Shown here: positions 16,960-26,292 of the stretch, piece by piece
Numbering within the stretch: the first letter of the stretch is position 1
Layout of the letters: every line of letters begins with the position of its first letter
Source of the DNA: Vibrio methylphosphonaticus
GTDB taxonomy: Bacteria; Pseudomonadota; Gammaproteobacteria; Enterobacterales; Vibrionaceae
Reading direction: 5' to 3'
DNA length: 64,000 nt
Assembly: GCF_023634655.1 (NCBI RefSeq)
Contig: NZ_JAMKMS010000016.1
Coordinates: 61,681-125,680 of the forward strand
Notes under the pieces: generated by a model
Told to the model about the DNA's origin: nothing
The model's database searches: none
Seen by the model: the letters and a program-made list of their open reading frames with translations, nothing else
Program-made: the position numbers and the translations under genes

Positions 16960-17728
16960 CTTTGTTCCTTTCGTAAAGTTGTTGTTCAATGCGGCCGGTG
17001 ATGGCTTGTACTTTCTTTGCCAGCGCTTCATAGCCAAGCGCCTTCATTTTCGGTGTCAGCGAAGACACACTCACCGCATAGACTGGAGACTTATTCTTGT
17101 CAAAAATAGGGACAGCCACACATGAAATACCTGCCTCATTTTCTTCATCATCTAAGGCATAACCGCGTTCTTTAATATCATCGAGGACATCAAAAAATAA
17201 TCCTCGCTCTAATATTGTGTTTTCTGTCAGCGGCTTCATGGTGCTGGCGTTACGCTGCCAATAAGCTTCTCGCACTGCATCAGAACTAAAGGCTAAATAA
17301 CACTTACCCGCGGCTGAGCAATACATTGGTGAATGCAGCCCTACATAAGTTCGCGTTCGAAATGACGCGTCCGCTGGCTCAAATTTATCTTTGAAAATGA
17401 TGTTATCCGCATCAAAAGACAGGAAGTTAACCGTTTCATTAACATCGGTCAGAAGTTCAGCAAGGTAAGGTTTCACAACCCCTGTGACGTCGGAGTTAAT
17501 CGCGGCATGACCAAGATGCACGAGCTTCATGGTTAAGCGATACTCTTTGCCTGAACACATTTGAGCAACATAGCCAGAGGCTTCAAAGGTCGCTAAAATT
17601 CGATGGATAGATGATTTATTAAATCCCGTCCCTTCAGATATTTTTTGCAATGAGACACCATTTGGGTAATCACCCAAAAACTCAAGTACGGTCAAAGCTT
17701 TAGACAACGATTTAATTTGTTCACTCAT
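16952..17728 (-). CDS. IclR-family regulator (YiaJ/PlaR-like)
   Basis: 258 aa: winged HTH at residues ~5-65 (LSKALTVLEFLGDYPNGVSLQKISEGTGFNKSSIHRILATFEASGY), then an IclR effector domain (GLHSPMYCSAAGKCYLAF, DDEENEAGISCVAVPIFD). It is embedded in the operon between ulaD and ulaE; in E. coli yiaJ is the divergent repressor of yiaK-S. A likely operator is the inverted repeat at 25821-25839 before dlgD. The internal position would make it autoregulated with the operon. Confidence 0.88.
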   Translation of the reverse strand: MSEQIKSLSKALTVLEFLGDYPNGVSLQKISEGTGFNKSSIHRILATFEASGYVAQMCSGKEYRLTMKLVHLGHAAINSDVTGVVKPYLAELLTDVNETVNFLSFDADNIIFKDKFEPADASFRTRTYVGLHSPMYCSAAGKCYLAFSSDAVREAYWQRNASTMKPLTENTILERGLFFDVLDDIKERGYALDDEENEAGISCVAVPIFDKNKSPVYAVSVSSLTPKMKALGYEALAKKVQAITGRIEQQLYERNKDV

Positions 17729-17735
17729 ATGTGTT

Positions 17736-18380
17736 CTACCAGTGCTTTCCTATTTCGGAATGAAAAGTCTCTGCAATCTCACCACCATTTTCTCCCGCTA
17801 ATGCTCTACCTGCGATAAACGCTTTAGCGGAAAGATGTTTAAACAAATGCAGATCCTCTGGAACAATACCACCAGTTATCGATAGTTCAATTCCAAGCTC
17901 TGATAATTTATGCATTTTTTCTAAATCTGCTTCTGTCCAATTGACTCCGGCCAACTCAGCGTCACGCGAACGGTGGTAAATCGCTTGGGTAATGCCCATA
18001 TCGACCCAAGCTTTAGCATCTTCAAATGTCCAATGCCCATACAGCTCAATTTGCACCTCACCATTGAATTCATCCGTGACTTTTTTTGCTGCTCGGATGG
18101 TTTCAATATGTGCGGCAGCACTGACCGTCACCCAATTCGCCCCGGCTTCCATTGCAAGTCGAGATAAAATCGCACTGGCATCGGTAATTTTCATATCACA
18201 AACGATAATATGATCAGGGTATTTTTTTCTGAGAATACTGACACTCTCGACACCATGAGCAAACGCCAATATGGTGCCAACTTCGATAATATCCAGCTTT
18301 TCAGCAACGTGTTCTACGGAGGCTAACGCGGTTTCAATATCCGTTGCGTCTAGCGCCATTTGTAGTAAAGGTTTAGACAT
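17736..18380 (-). CDS. ulaD: 3-keto-L-gulonate-6-phosphate decarboxylase
   Basis: Metal-dependent decarboxylase of the OMP decarboxylase suprafamily, giving L-xylulose-5-P and CO2 (UlaD/SgbH). Visible active-site elements: EVGT, the paired Asp/Lys of IVCDMKITDA, IELYGHWTFEDAKAW, YHRSRDAE and SITGGI with FIAGRALAG for phosphate binding. Start ATG 18380 with AGGATGAG upstream; it overlaps the lyxK stop by 8 nt. Acts after the kinase LyxK and before UlaE/UlaF. Confidence 0.95.
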   Translation of the reverse strand: MSKPLLQMALDATDIETALASVEHVAEKLDIIEVGTILAFAHGVESVSILRKKYPDHIIVCDMKITDASAILSRLAMEAGANWVTVSAAAHIETIRAAKKVTDEFNGEVQIELYGHWTFEDAKAWVDMGITQAIYHRSRDAELAGVNWTEADLEKMHKLSELGIELSITGGIVPEDLHLFKHLSAKAFIAGRALAGENGGEIAETFHSEIGKHW

Positions 18381-19866
18381 CGAACTCATCCTCAAATTGT
18401 TTAAATAGTTGCACTAAACGCTGATACTTTTGGTACTTACCTTGGTAGCGCTCAAAATTGTCTTTATTAGGTTCAACTCGTGATGACATGACGCCAAGAG
18501 ATTGGCTGCAGTCTGCCAATGAAGAAAACTCACCTGATCCCACCATCGCAACCATCGCTGCCCCTAACGATCCGGTTTCATCCACGTCTGAAATTTCAAC
18601 GGTCATACCGGTTAAGTCGGCTAACATTTGCATCCATATTGGGCTTGATGCTGGACCGCCCGTCACTTTAAGTACACTGGCATTTGGGAATCGAACCCTC
18701 ATACGCAGCAAGTGAAGGTTGTGACAAAACAAGATACCTTCCCAGATAGCTTGTATAAGATGACCTTTGGTATGATGCGACTGAAGACCATAGAATCCAG
18801 ATTTCAAACCTAGACCTTGATTTGACCCATACAGGAAAGGCACAAAGAAAACACTGCTGCTCGCAGGCTCAAGTTCTGCCACCAAGCTTTGATTCGCCGA
18901 GTGATCCAATTGACCACCTTCACCAAGGTAATCAGCAAACCACTCATAGTTGCCAGCGGAAGTGGGGCTCGCTTCATGGACAATGTACTCACCGTCCACA
19001 GCATAGTGCCCATAGACAAAGTTATGCGTCTCTTGCGTGACCTGATTTGTGATCCCAGAAGTGACAGACCATGTGCCCATGACGTAGTTGAGTGTGTCTT
19101 CGTTTGAATTAATGCCAGAACAAATCGCGGTGGATACCACATCAAAGAGCCCGCCAAAGACAGGAGTACCTACCGCTAAACCCGTTTCTCTGGCAACATC
19201 TTGGGTAATTTTCCCTGCGGGCTGATCCGAACCAACCATCGCGGGTAACGCATCCCAAACCTCTTCAATACCAAACGTTTCCAGTAAGGCTTTGTCGTAC
19301 TCGCCTGTTATCGAGTTAAAAAAATTACTTTCCGACATATTGGTCACTTCCGCGCCAACTTCACCAGTCAGTCGATAGCGCAGATAGTCATGCGCCATCA
19401 TGATGGCACCGATGTTGGCGTAGCGCTTAGCGTCATTCTCTTTTATCCAACGGATAATCGATACGGGGTGACCTGTCCATAACGTTTGTAATGTGGTGGG
19501 ATAAATTTCTTGAGCTTTGCCCTGCGCAAGCCATTCTTTCACGATAGGCAATGAGCGAGAGTCGGAAGACATAATCCCGTAACCTAGGTTTTCGCCCTGC
19601 TTGTCTAGTAGGTAAACCCCTTTACCTTGCGCTGAAATACTAATGCCTTTGATTGTGGTCGCGTCGATAGCTGTTGTTTCAATAAGCTGCTTAATGACCG
19701 TTACCGCATTGCCCCACAGCGCGTCCAGATCCCGCTCTACCCAACCTTGTTTATCATTAATGACACTTGCAGAGACTCGAGCTAAACCATGCTGAACCCC
19801 TTTAGCATCAAAGAGGGCGGCTTTCATAAACGTGCCGCCAGAATCAATTCCGATGTAGTAGTTCAT
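18373..19866 (-). CDS. lyxK: FGGY carbohydrate kinase, L-xylulose/3-keto-L-gulonate kinase
   Basis: 497-aa FGGY kinase (YiaP/LyxK): phosphate-binding start YYIGIDSGGTFMKAALFD, FGGY signature 1 region (MSESNFFNSITGEYDKALLETFGI) and the C-terminal nucleotide motif LKVTGGPASSPIWMQMLADL plus GSLGAAMVAMVGSGEF. In the diketogulonate route it phosphorylates 3-keto-L-gulonate for UlaD. The start overlaps the yiaL stop as ATGA; stop overlaps ulaD start. Confidence 0.92.
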   Translation of the reverse strand: MNYYIGIDSGGTFMKAALFDAKGVQHGLARVSASVINDKQGWVERDLDALWGNAVTVIKQLIETTAIDATTIKGISISAQGKGVYLLDKQGENLGYGIMSSDSRSLPIVKEWLAQGKAQEIYPTTLQTLWTGHPVSIIRWIKENDAKRYANIGAIMMAHDYLRYRLTGEVGAEVTNMSESNFFNSITGEYDKALLETFGIEEVWDALPAMVGSDQPAGKITQDVARETGLAVGTPVFGGLFDVVSTAICSGINSNEDTLNYVMGTWSVTSGITNQVTQETHNFVYGHYAVDGEYIVHEASPTSAGNYEWFADYLGEGGQLDHSANQSLVAELEPASSSVFFVPFLYGSNQGLGLKSGFYGLQSHHTKGHLIQAIWEGILFCHNLHLLRMRVRFPNASVLKVTGGPASSPIWMQMLADLTGMTVEISDVDETGSLGAAMVAMVGSGEFSSLADCSQSLGVMSSRVEPNKDNFERYQGKYQKYQRLVQLFKQFEDEFDV

Positions 19867-20354
19867 GATTTCACTTCCAACAAATCATTGTGAATTTTGA
19901 CGACGAGTTTACGTACAACACCACCGGTGCCATTTTCAATGTTGGTCACGTGAACCACGTTCGGCGTGAAGAGATAAAACTGCTGTGGACTGGCTTCAAT
20001 GAAATTCAATTGAATATCATCAGGCTGGTAGAATTGCAGATCACGATCATCATTATAAGCGGCTGCATTTTTGTGCTGTCCAGAATCCAAAGACCACGCC
20101 ATGGTTTCTGAACCTCGTAATACTATCTGCAAGTCAGAGTGGTACTTGTGGACCTCTGGCTGAAAATTTTCAAGCGGCTCTTTTTTATATTCCAGGACAA
20201 CAAACCACGCTTGCTTACTGTCAACATTAGGGATGTCGTGACGACCTAACTCTAATGCATCGAGATCAATGCTATTTAAATACCCAAGGATATCTTGTAC
20301 AGCCTGCGGGTACGTGGTTGTGATAAATTGCTTTTGGGTCGTTCCAACTAACAT
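19863..20354 (-). CDS. yiaL: YhcH/YjgK/YiaL-family protein
   Basis: 163-aa cupin-like protein of the YhcH/YjgK/YiaL (DUF386) family. The family motif is HKYHSDLQIVLRGSETM (metal-binding His/Asp positions) with FYQPDDIQLNFIEASPQQFYLFTPNVVH later. In other bacteria the family sits in sugar-acid and sialic-acid operons and may be an anomerase/isomerase; its reaction here is not established. It overlaps lyxK by 4 nt and follows the HAD gene. Confidence 0.88.
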   Translation of the reverse strand: MLVGTTQKQFITTTYPQAVQDILGYLNSIDLDALELGRHDIPNVDSKQAWFVVLEYKKEPLENFQPEVHKYHSDLQIVLRGSETMAWSLDSGQHKNAAAYNDDRDLQFYQPDDIQLNFIEASPQQFYLFTPNVVHVTNIENGTGGVVRKLVVKIHNDLLEVKS

Positions 20355-20366
20355 AAAACTTCTCTA

Positions 20367-21179
20367 TTAAAATAGGCGCTGTAAAAGTGTGGCGAGACCA
20401 GATTCGTGGTCGTTATTATTGTCTGTCACCAGATTCGCGGCATCTTTGACGGTCTGATCGGCATTGTTCATTGCGATCCCTAAACCCGCTAGCGTCAACA
20501 TTGAAATGTCATTGTGGTTATCCCCCACTGCCACGCACTCCTCTAAGGTAATGCCCAACGTTTGAATATACTGGGTCAGTGCGTTGCCCTTGCTGTTACC
20601 CGCGGCAGAAAAATCGACGCGATCAACCCAAGAACGCTCACCATTAAAATGCGTATCAATACATTCAAGCGTTGAAAATGCGTCGATGTCGCCACCTTCT
20701 ACGACGAACTTCCACACATATTCCGTTGCTTCAAGTTCAGCCTTAAAATCGTCTACGCGTTGAATATTAGGCTGAGTGCCCTCTGGAAATGATTGAGCCC
20801 AAGCGGACAATGCCTCCATATACGCGATAGGTCGCTTGTTTGAATAGAGCATCGCATCTCGAACATACATCACCATTTTCAGGTCGTGCTGTTCAGAAAG
20901 CTGTATAAATTCGCTCGCCCGCGCTTTAGTGATGGCGTTTTCTTTGATAACGCGGTCATTGGCATAGTCAAAAATATAGGTGCCGTTACAACAAATAATT
21001 GGCGTGCTCAAGCCTAGCTGCTCGTAATAGGGTTTTGCAGCCACATGATGTCGTCCAGTCACGATCACAACATGCGTTTTCTTAGCCAGATGCTGAATGG
21101 CCTCAACCAGTGGCGCACTGATTGTGTGCTGTGAATTTAGCACCGTGCCATCAAGATCCAACGCCAATAATTTATGCAT
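20367..21179 (-). CDS. Cof-type HAD-IIB sugar phosphatase
   Basis: 270-aa HAD subfamily IIB hydrolase (YidA/Cof-like): motif I LALDLDGTVLNS with Asp8 and Asp10, motif II VIVTGRHH, Lys in GNSKGNAL, motif IV AVGDNHNDISML. C2-type cap in the middle. Likely a phosphatase of a sugar phosphate. It lies in tight order between ulaF and yiaL and is not part of the E. coli yia operon, so it is an operon-specific addition; perhaps it relieves sugar-phosphate build-up (inference). Confidence 0.88.
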   Translation of the reverse strand: MHKLLALDLDGTVLNSQHTISAPLVEAIQHLAKKTHVVIVTGRHHVAAKPYYEQLGLSTPIICCNGTYIFDYANDRVIKENAITKARASEFIQLSEQHDLKMVMYVRDAMLYSNKRPIAYMEALSAWAQSFPEGTQPNIQRVDDFKAELEATEYVWKFVVEGGDIDAFSTLECIDTHFNGERSWVDRVDFSAAGNSKGNALTQYIQTLGITLEECVAVGDNHNDISMLTLAGLGIAMNNADQTVKDAANLVTDNNNDHESGLATLLQRLF

Positions 21180-21190
21180 TGCAGACGTCC

Positions 21191-21883
21191 TTATTTCTGA
21201 CCGTAGTATGAGTCTTTACCGTGTTTACGGTTATAGTGCTTATCTAAAAGCTCCGGCTGAATCGCCGCTTCGGGGCTAATAGAGCGCGTGGCCGTCGCCA
21301 TCGCAGCAACCTCTTCCATTACGACCGCATTATGCACCGCGTCAGAGCCATCTTTACCCCATGTAAATGGAGCATGTCCGGCAATAATCGCACCAGGCAT
21401 AGCTTGAGGGTCTATATGACGTTTAGTGAATTCTTCGATGATTACCAAGCCGGTATTCTTTTCGTAATCCGTAGTAATTTCTTCATGAGTAAGCTGACGA
21501 GTACACGGCACATCACCGTAGAAGTAATCCGCATGCGTGGTACCGAGTGCAGGAATGTCTTTGCCTGCTTGCGCCCAAATCGTTGCATTACGAGAGTGTG
21601 TATGGACAATACCGCCAATGTTTGGAAACGCTTTGTAGAGTTCTATATGTGTCGCAGTATCGCTTGAAGGGTTGAGATCGCCTTCAACACGGTTTCCTTC
21701 TAGATCAACGATAACAATGTCATTTTCGCTCATCACATCGTATTCCACCCCAGACGGCTTTATCGCGATGACGCCATTCTCTCTGTCAATTTCCGATACA
21801 TTTCCCCAGGTAAATGTCACCAGACCATATTTAGGGAGTTGCAGGTTTGCCGCCAATACGCGCTGTTTTAATTCTTGATACAT
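21191..21883 (-). CDS. ulaF: L-ribulose-5-phosphate 4-epimerase
   Basis: Class II aldolase-fold, zinc-dependent epimerase making D-xylulose-5-P (UlaF/SgbE/AraD type). Residues: GNVSEIDRENGVIAIKPSGVEY, zinc histidines in GGIVHTHSRNATIWAQAG, then THADYFYGDVPCTRQLTHEEI and AGHAPFTWG. 230 aa, normal length. It is the last chemical step of the pathway, linking to the pentose phosphate route. A 132-nt gap with a hairpin (21974-22000) separates it from the TRAP genes, which may allow differential expression. Confidence 0.93.
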   Translation of the reverse strand: MYQELKQRVLAANLQLPKYGLVTFTWGNVSEIDRENGVIAIKPSGVEYDVMSENDIVIVDLEGNRVEGDLNPSSDTATHIELYKAFPNIGGIVHTHSRNATIWAQAGKDIPALGTTHADYFYGDVPCTRQLTHEEITTDYEKNTGLVIIEEFTKRHIDPQAMPGAIIAGHAPFTWGKDGSDAVHNAVVMEEVAAMATATRSISPEAAIQPELLDKHYNRKHGKDSYYGQK

Positions 21884-21973
21884 AATTGTCTACCGAAAGT
21901 GCAAATAGATGGGAAAGAAGCGTTGTTATGAATAGATTGCCTAACGGCTTGGCTAAGCAACCTATCCTTTCAC

Positions 21974-22000
21974 CAGTGACGATTCATTGAACCGTCACTG
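21974..22000 (-). other. intercistronic hairpin between TRAP binding protein and ulaF
   Basis: CAGTGACG / CGTCACTG, 8 bp, 11-nt loop, no T-tract. It follows the binding-protein gene and could protect its mRNA or attenuate read-through into the enzyme genes. Confidence 0.45.
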
Positions 22001-22015
22001 TCATTTCTGTAGCAA

Positions 22016-22990
22016 TTACTGAGCTGCGACTTCAATTTTCTTAATCATGTCGTCGCCGTTTTTCGCTACAAACGCCTTCCAAACTGGCTTAATCGCTGCT
22101 TGGAATGCTGCGCCATCCACATCACGGTTCACTTCCATACCGCCCGCTTGTAGGTCCGCAATCATCTTGTCTTCTTTGGCAATACTCAGCTCACGCTGCA
22201 TCGCAACCGCTTCTGCTGCCACTTCCGTGATGATTTTCTGCTCTTCATCGCTCAGCTTATTGAACTTTTTAAGGTTCATCGTCAGAACAAGAGGAGAGTA
22301 AGCGTGTTGAGTCAAGCTTAGGTACTTTTGTACTTCGTTAAACTTGAACGAAAGAGTCACACTAATTGGGTGGTCTTGAGAATCAACAACCCCCGTTTCC
22401 AACGCGGTATAGAGCTCAGAGACTGGCAGTTGTTGTGGGTTCGCACCCAGTTCATTGAACATATCATTCAGTGCTTTAGAACCATTAACTCGCATCTGTA
22501 GACCTTTCACGTCACTTGGAACGCGAATTGGTTTTTCGTTGTTGGTCATATTGCGGTAGCCATTTTCTGGATAACCCAAACCTTTAAGACCGAACGCTTC
22601 GAGGCTAGTCAGCACCTCTTTTCCTGGTTCGCCATCTAATACTTTGTATGCGGTTTCACGATTAGGGAACATGAAAGGAAGAGTGAAAGCCGCAGACTCT
22701 GGTAATAGGCCGTTATAGTTATTCAAGCCCACCATTGCAAAATCAACAATGCCTGCACGAGAGCCATCGATCATCTGCTTATCACTGCCGAGCTGACCTT
22801 GCGGGTAAATATTGACTTTAATATCGCCGTTCGTACGCGCTTCCACTTCTTTCTTGAAGAACAGAGACAGATCTTGCTGCAGATCGGATTCTGGAGCCGC
22901 GTGAGCGAGTTTTAATGTGGTTGCCGACATAGCAGTTGAACTCATTGCGATTGCCGATGCTACCAGTGCTACTTTGAATAGGGATTTCAT
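22016..22990 (-). CDS. yiaO: TRAP transporter substrate-binding protein (DctP family)
   Basis: Periplasmic binding protein of the TRAP uptake system. Signal peptide MKSLFKVALVASAIAMSSTAMSA, then TTLKLAHAAPESDLQQ and the DctP core including the conserved Arg region (GLQMRVNGSKALNDMFNELGANPQQLPVSELYTALETGVVDSQDHP). ATG 22990 has GGAG 9 nt upstream; the frame also opens at 23005 without a site. By operon context the ligand is 2,3-diketo-L-gulonate, as for E. coli YiaO. Confidence 0.92.
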   Translation of the reverse strand: MKSLFKVALVASAIAMSSTAMSATTLKLAHAAPESDLQQDLSLFFKKEVEARTNGDIKVNIYPQGQLGSDKQMIDGSRAGIVDFAMVGLNNYNGLLPESAAFTLPFMFPNRETAYKVLDGEPGKEVLTSLEAFGLKGLGYPENGYRNMTNNEKPIRVPSDVKGLQMRVNGSKALNDMFNELGANPQQLPVSELYTALETGVVDSQDHPISVTLSFKFNEVQKYLSLTQHAYSPLVLTMNLKKFNKLSDEEQKIITEVAAEAVAMQRELSIAKEDKMIADLQAGGMEVNRDVDGAAFQAAIKPVWKAFVAKNGDDMIKKIEVAAQ

Positions 22991-23011
22991 TATTATTTTC
23001 TCCATCGAGGG

Positions 23012-24292
23012 TTAACCAATGACAAACGACATTGGCACAGTGATAATGCTTGGGAATATGACAAACAATGCGAGTAGCACCATGTAGGCACCAATGAATG
23101 GGAGGACCCCTTTCACTGCTGTCGACATCGGTACCCGAGCTACACCACAAACTACGTTTAGAACAGTGCCTACAGGAGGCGTGATTAGGCCAATTGAACA
23201 GTTAATGACAAACAACAGACCGAAATACGTCGGATCAATACCCGCCATTTTGATAACAGGCATTAACAAAGGAACAAGGATTAGAATCGTTGGGCTCAAA
23301 TCCATTACCATGCCGACACACAGCACGAGCAACATAATGACTGCCATTAATAGACGTGGACTGTCTACTAGTGGACCTAACATCTCAGCCAATTGCTGTG
23401 GCAATTGAGCCACCGTAATCAGCCAAGCGGCAACCATGGCACAACCGACTAAGAACATGACCATCGCTGTCGAACGACCCGCATTGACGACAATGTGGTA
23501 GAAACGTTTAATAGTCAGTTCACGATAAACGAACGTTGAAATAAAGATGGCATACGTTGCGGCAACGACTGCGGCTTCTGTTGGTGTGAAGATACCAAAG
23601 CGAATTCCGACAATGATGATGACTGGCAACATAAGTGCCCAAATACCATCTTTCAACGCCGCCCGTTTTTCTGCTTTTGTTGCTTTTTCTGCGGTCTCTA
23701 GGTTTTCTTTACGAACGGTCCAACGCCAAACAAACATCAGCGTCATGCCCATTAGTAAGCCCGGTACGATACCGCCTAGGAACAAGTTCTTAATGGAGAT
23801 ACCACCCGCCACACCAACAAGAATCAGCGGAATAGACGGTGGAATAACTGGCGCAATAATACCGCCAGAAGCCAATAGACCCATCGAGGGTGCCTCTGGG
23901 TATTTTGCCGCTTTCATCATTGGGTAGAGAATACTGACCAGTGCCGCTGCATCAGCTACCGCCGACCCTGACAATCCCGCCAATAACACAGAAGTCATGA
24001 TCGCAACGTAGCCTAGACCACCTTGGCGATGCCCCACATACGTTGTCGCAAGACGAACAATTCGTTGTGACAAACCACCGGAAGCCATCACTTCACCGGC
24101 AATTAAGAAAAACGGAATTGCCAGTAAGGTAAAGCTATCAACACCATTAATTAACGACTGCGCAAGAATGTCTGCACTGAAAAAATCCATGTGAAGCATC
24201 AATGCCATTGATGAAAGCAACAAGGCAAAGGCTACCGGAAGACCCAGTAAGATAGAGACAATCAATACTGCTAAGAAAATGGCTAAAGTCAT
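23012..24292 (-). CDS. yiaN: TRAP transporter large membrane subunit (DctM family)
   Basis: 426-aa, about twelve membrane segments; family blocks LLAIPFFLIAGEVMASGGLSQRIV, LLAGLSGSAVADAAAL and GGIIAPVIPPSIPLILVG, and LLFVINCSIGLITPPVGTVLNVVCGVA. Sodium-driven transport subunit. Its ATG overlaps the stop of the small subunit by 1 nt. Confidence 0.94.
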   Translation of the reverse strand: MTLAIFLAVLIVSILLGLPVAFALLLSSMALMLHMDFFSADILAQSLINGVDSFTLLAIPFFLIAGEVMASGGLSQRIVRLATTYVGHRQGGLGYVAIMTSVLLAGLSGSAVADAAALVSILYPMMKAAKYPEAPSMGLLASGGIIAPVIPPSIPLILVGVAGGISIKNLFLGGIVPGLLMGMTLMFVWRWTVRKENLETAEKATKAEKRAALKDGIWALMLPVIIIVGIRFGIFTPTEAAVVAATYAIFISTFVYRELTIKRFYHIVVNAGRSTAMVMFLVGCAMVAAWLITVAQLPQQLAEMLGPLVDSPRLLMAVIMLLVLCVGMVMDLSPTILILVPLLMPVIKMAGIDPTYFGLLFVINCSIGLITPPVGTVLNVVCGVARVPMSTAVKGVLPFIGAYMVLLALFVIFPSIITVPMSFVIG

Positions 24293-24777
24293 TATTCTTT
24301 CTCCTCATCTATATCCAGTTGCCATTCTGGTTTAAAGATTCGCACTAAAGCAATAACCCCCATGAGGGCACCAGAAACAACACCAGCTAAATAGAACAAC
24401 GCCGAAGGAAGCCCTGTCAGTTGCGAAATATCAGACCAATTCGACATCATTTGACGATAAGAGCCGACATAGAGCATGCCAACCGCTACAAGGATAATCG
24501 CCCAGCAAATACGTCTTAGCATCGGGACCGCTTTCGGAAGTAATTTTTCCGAAAACTCCGCCACCGCGAGGTGTTCACCTCGACGCAGCACTACGGCAGC
24601 ACCGAGCATGACCACCCACACAAGACCTAGGCGAGATAGTTCAACAGAAGGACGTAATCCAGAGGAGAAGCCGTAACGTAGTACGACATTCGTAAAGACG
24701 AGGGCAACCATCGCGGTCAAAATGACCGCCATGATTACGTCAATACTATTCCAAATCCACTTCAATACACTTTGCAT
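24292..24777 (-). CDS. yiaM: TRAP transporter small membrane subunit (DctQ family)
   Basis: 161-aa four-span protein: MQSVLKWIWNSIDVIMAVIL..., the family motif LGLVWVVMLGAAVVLRRGEHLAV, and an acidic C-tail WQLDIDEEKE. ATG 24777 is preceded by GGGAGAAC; longer in-frame starts run into dlgD and are rejected. Its stop overlaps the yiaN start by 1 nt. Confidence 0.9.
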   Translation of the reverse strand: MQSVLKWIWNSIDVIMAVILTAMVALVFTNVVLRYGFSSGLRPSVELSRLGLVWVVMLGAAVVLRRGEHLAVAEFSEKLLPKAVPMLRRICWAIILVAVGMLYVGSYRQMMSNWSDISQLTGLPSALFYLAGVVSGALMGVIALVRIFKPEWQLDIDEEKE

Positions 24778-24802
24778 AAAGTTCTCCCGACCTTCGCTTC
24801 TA

Positions 24803-25804
24803 CTACAGCGCAGTAATTTGGTTCCAGATATCTTCATGGACTTCGATACCACCTGCTTGAGCGTGCTTATCGATAAAGTTTTGAATCTCTGAACCTGCGA
24901 TCATGACTGACCCCGTTTCTGCTGGCTCTGAAGCAAGCACGTAATCACGAATACGCTTCATTTCTTGAGCATATTGGCCTTTGTCCATGGTTTTGCTTAG
25001 GTCGATGGCGATAAGGAATTGAGAGACACCGAATTCGCCACCCATGTCTTCCGTCAGAGCAGGAACCGAGTTACCACCAGTAATTGCCGTTAGCATCATG
25101 TCGAGTACGATCGCCATTGAAGAGCCCTTCCAAAAACCCATTGGCAATAGACGCTTGTTTTCCCAAAGTACATGTGGGTCTTTGGTCAGTTCACCGTTAT
25201 CATCAAAGCCACCCACGACAGGAAGCTCTTTGTCGGCCAGTACGAAGTTTTGTAGTTGTCCATACGAGAACTGTGTCATTGAGCAGTCAACCAATACCGG
25301 CGGATCGCCAGCAATGGCCATAATTAGCGGGTTTGAACCGACACGGTGATCCTTACCACCCCACGCAGGCATGACTGCAATAGAGTTTGTTGACGCAATA
25401 CCCGCAAAACCTTCACGAGCCATTTTTAGAACATACGCACCACCACGCATCCAGTGGTTAGAGTTGCGCATTCCGACCATGCCAATACCGTACTCACGAG
25501 CAAGCTCCATTGCTCGTTCTGAACAAATCAAACCATTCAATACACCCGGACCAAAATTACAGTCCCATTGCTCCAAAGCACCCATGCTATTTACGCACTC
25601 TGGTAACTCATTGAGCTTAATTTGCCCTTTATCAACTTGCTCAATAAACACAGGAAAACGGTTGATACCATGAGAGTAAGTACCTTCATTGGCCATTTCG
25701 ACAAAACCTGCAGCGAGTTTTGTTGCCATTTCAGGCTGCATATCACGAGCTAATAGGATTCTTTCATATTCGTTTTGAAGCTGTTCAATAGTGACTAAAG
25801 GCAT
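24803..25804 (-). CDS. dlgD: 2,3-diketo-L-gulonate reductase
   Basis: NADH-dependent reductase of the malate/L-lactate dehydrogenase-2 family (YiaK/DlgD). 333 aa with GTYSHGINRFP (catalytic His), NSNHWMRGGAYVLKMAREGF, GSNPLIMAI, and ENKRLLPMGFWKGSSMAIVLDMM. First gene of the leftward operon; ATG 25804 has GGAGAGAG upstream. An inverted repeat at 25821-25839 just upstream is a likely IclR-type operator. Confidence 0.94.
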   Translation of the reverse strand: MPLVTIEQLQNEYERILLARDMQPEMATKLAAGFVEMANEGTYSHGINRFPVFIEQVDKGQIKLNELPECVNSMGALEQWDCNFGPGVLNGLICSERAMELAREYGIGMVGMRNSNHWMRGGAYVLKMAREGFAGIASTNSIAVMPAWGGKDHRVGSNPLIMAIAGDPPVLVDCSMTQFSYGQLQNFVLADKELPVVGGFDDNGELTKDPHVLWENKRLLPMGFWKGSSMAIVLDMMLTAITGGNSVPALTEDMGGEFGVSQFLIAIDLSKTMDKGQYAQEMKRIRDYVLASEPAETGSVMIAGSEIQNFIDKHAQAGGIEVHEDIWNQITAL

Positions 25805-25820
25805 TGCGCTCTCTCCGGTG

Positions 25821-25858
25821 AATTCCATAATACGGAATTAAGTGTTGATCAAATTCCA
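25821..25858. promoter_or_regulatory. probable IclR-type operator of the dlgD operon
   Basis: AATTCC (25821-25826), 7 nt, GGAATT (25834-25839) forms an inverted repeat 17 nt before the dlgD start; a further half site AAATTCCA occurs at 25851-25858. IclR-family repressors often bind palindromes with TTCC/GGAA arms, and the operon encodes one, so autoregulation is plausible. Confidence 0.5.
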
Positions 25859-26292
25859 TTTTATAACACTATGAAAAAGCTTTTTTTATGAAGCTGACCA
25901 TAAATTTCACGTAAGACATTGTTTTTATTTAATTTAATATTTCAGCAACAAAATGTGACCAATGTTGCAAATATTTAATCAAAATCACCACTAATGATAA
26001 AATTACAAATAGGCATCACAGAAATTCATTGCTGGCTATGTTTTTACCTACCCAAATATAAGCAAGTAAGCACACAGCCACTTCACACGCATAGGGAGTA
26101 TCAGAAAGGCCATGATTCACAAATAAATAAGAGAAGGGCGGTGATTAAGAAAACAGCATCACGCGTTTTCATCATGTTTAAACGAAGAAACTATGCAGAT
26201 AGTAAGGATATTGCGACGCTTACCGCTTGTTTGAATGAACATTCACGCCCATATTAGTGAGGTAATTCATCATTCAATCATCAGGAGCCACC
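25859..26292. other. divergent intergenic region dlgD / pdxY
   Basis: AT-rich stretch holding the leftward promoter of the dlgD operon and the rightward start region of pdxY (CAGGAG before the ATG). A reading frame at 25994-26257 has no recognisable features and I regard it as non-coding. Confidence 0.5.

Noticed and set aside
25994..26257. 87-aa open frame between dlgD and pdxY
   Set aside because: No ribosome binding site or recognisable composition; sits in the divergent promoter region.
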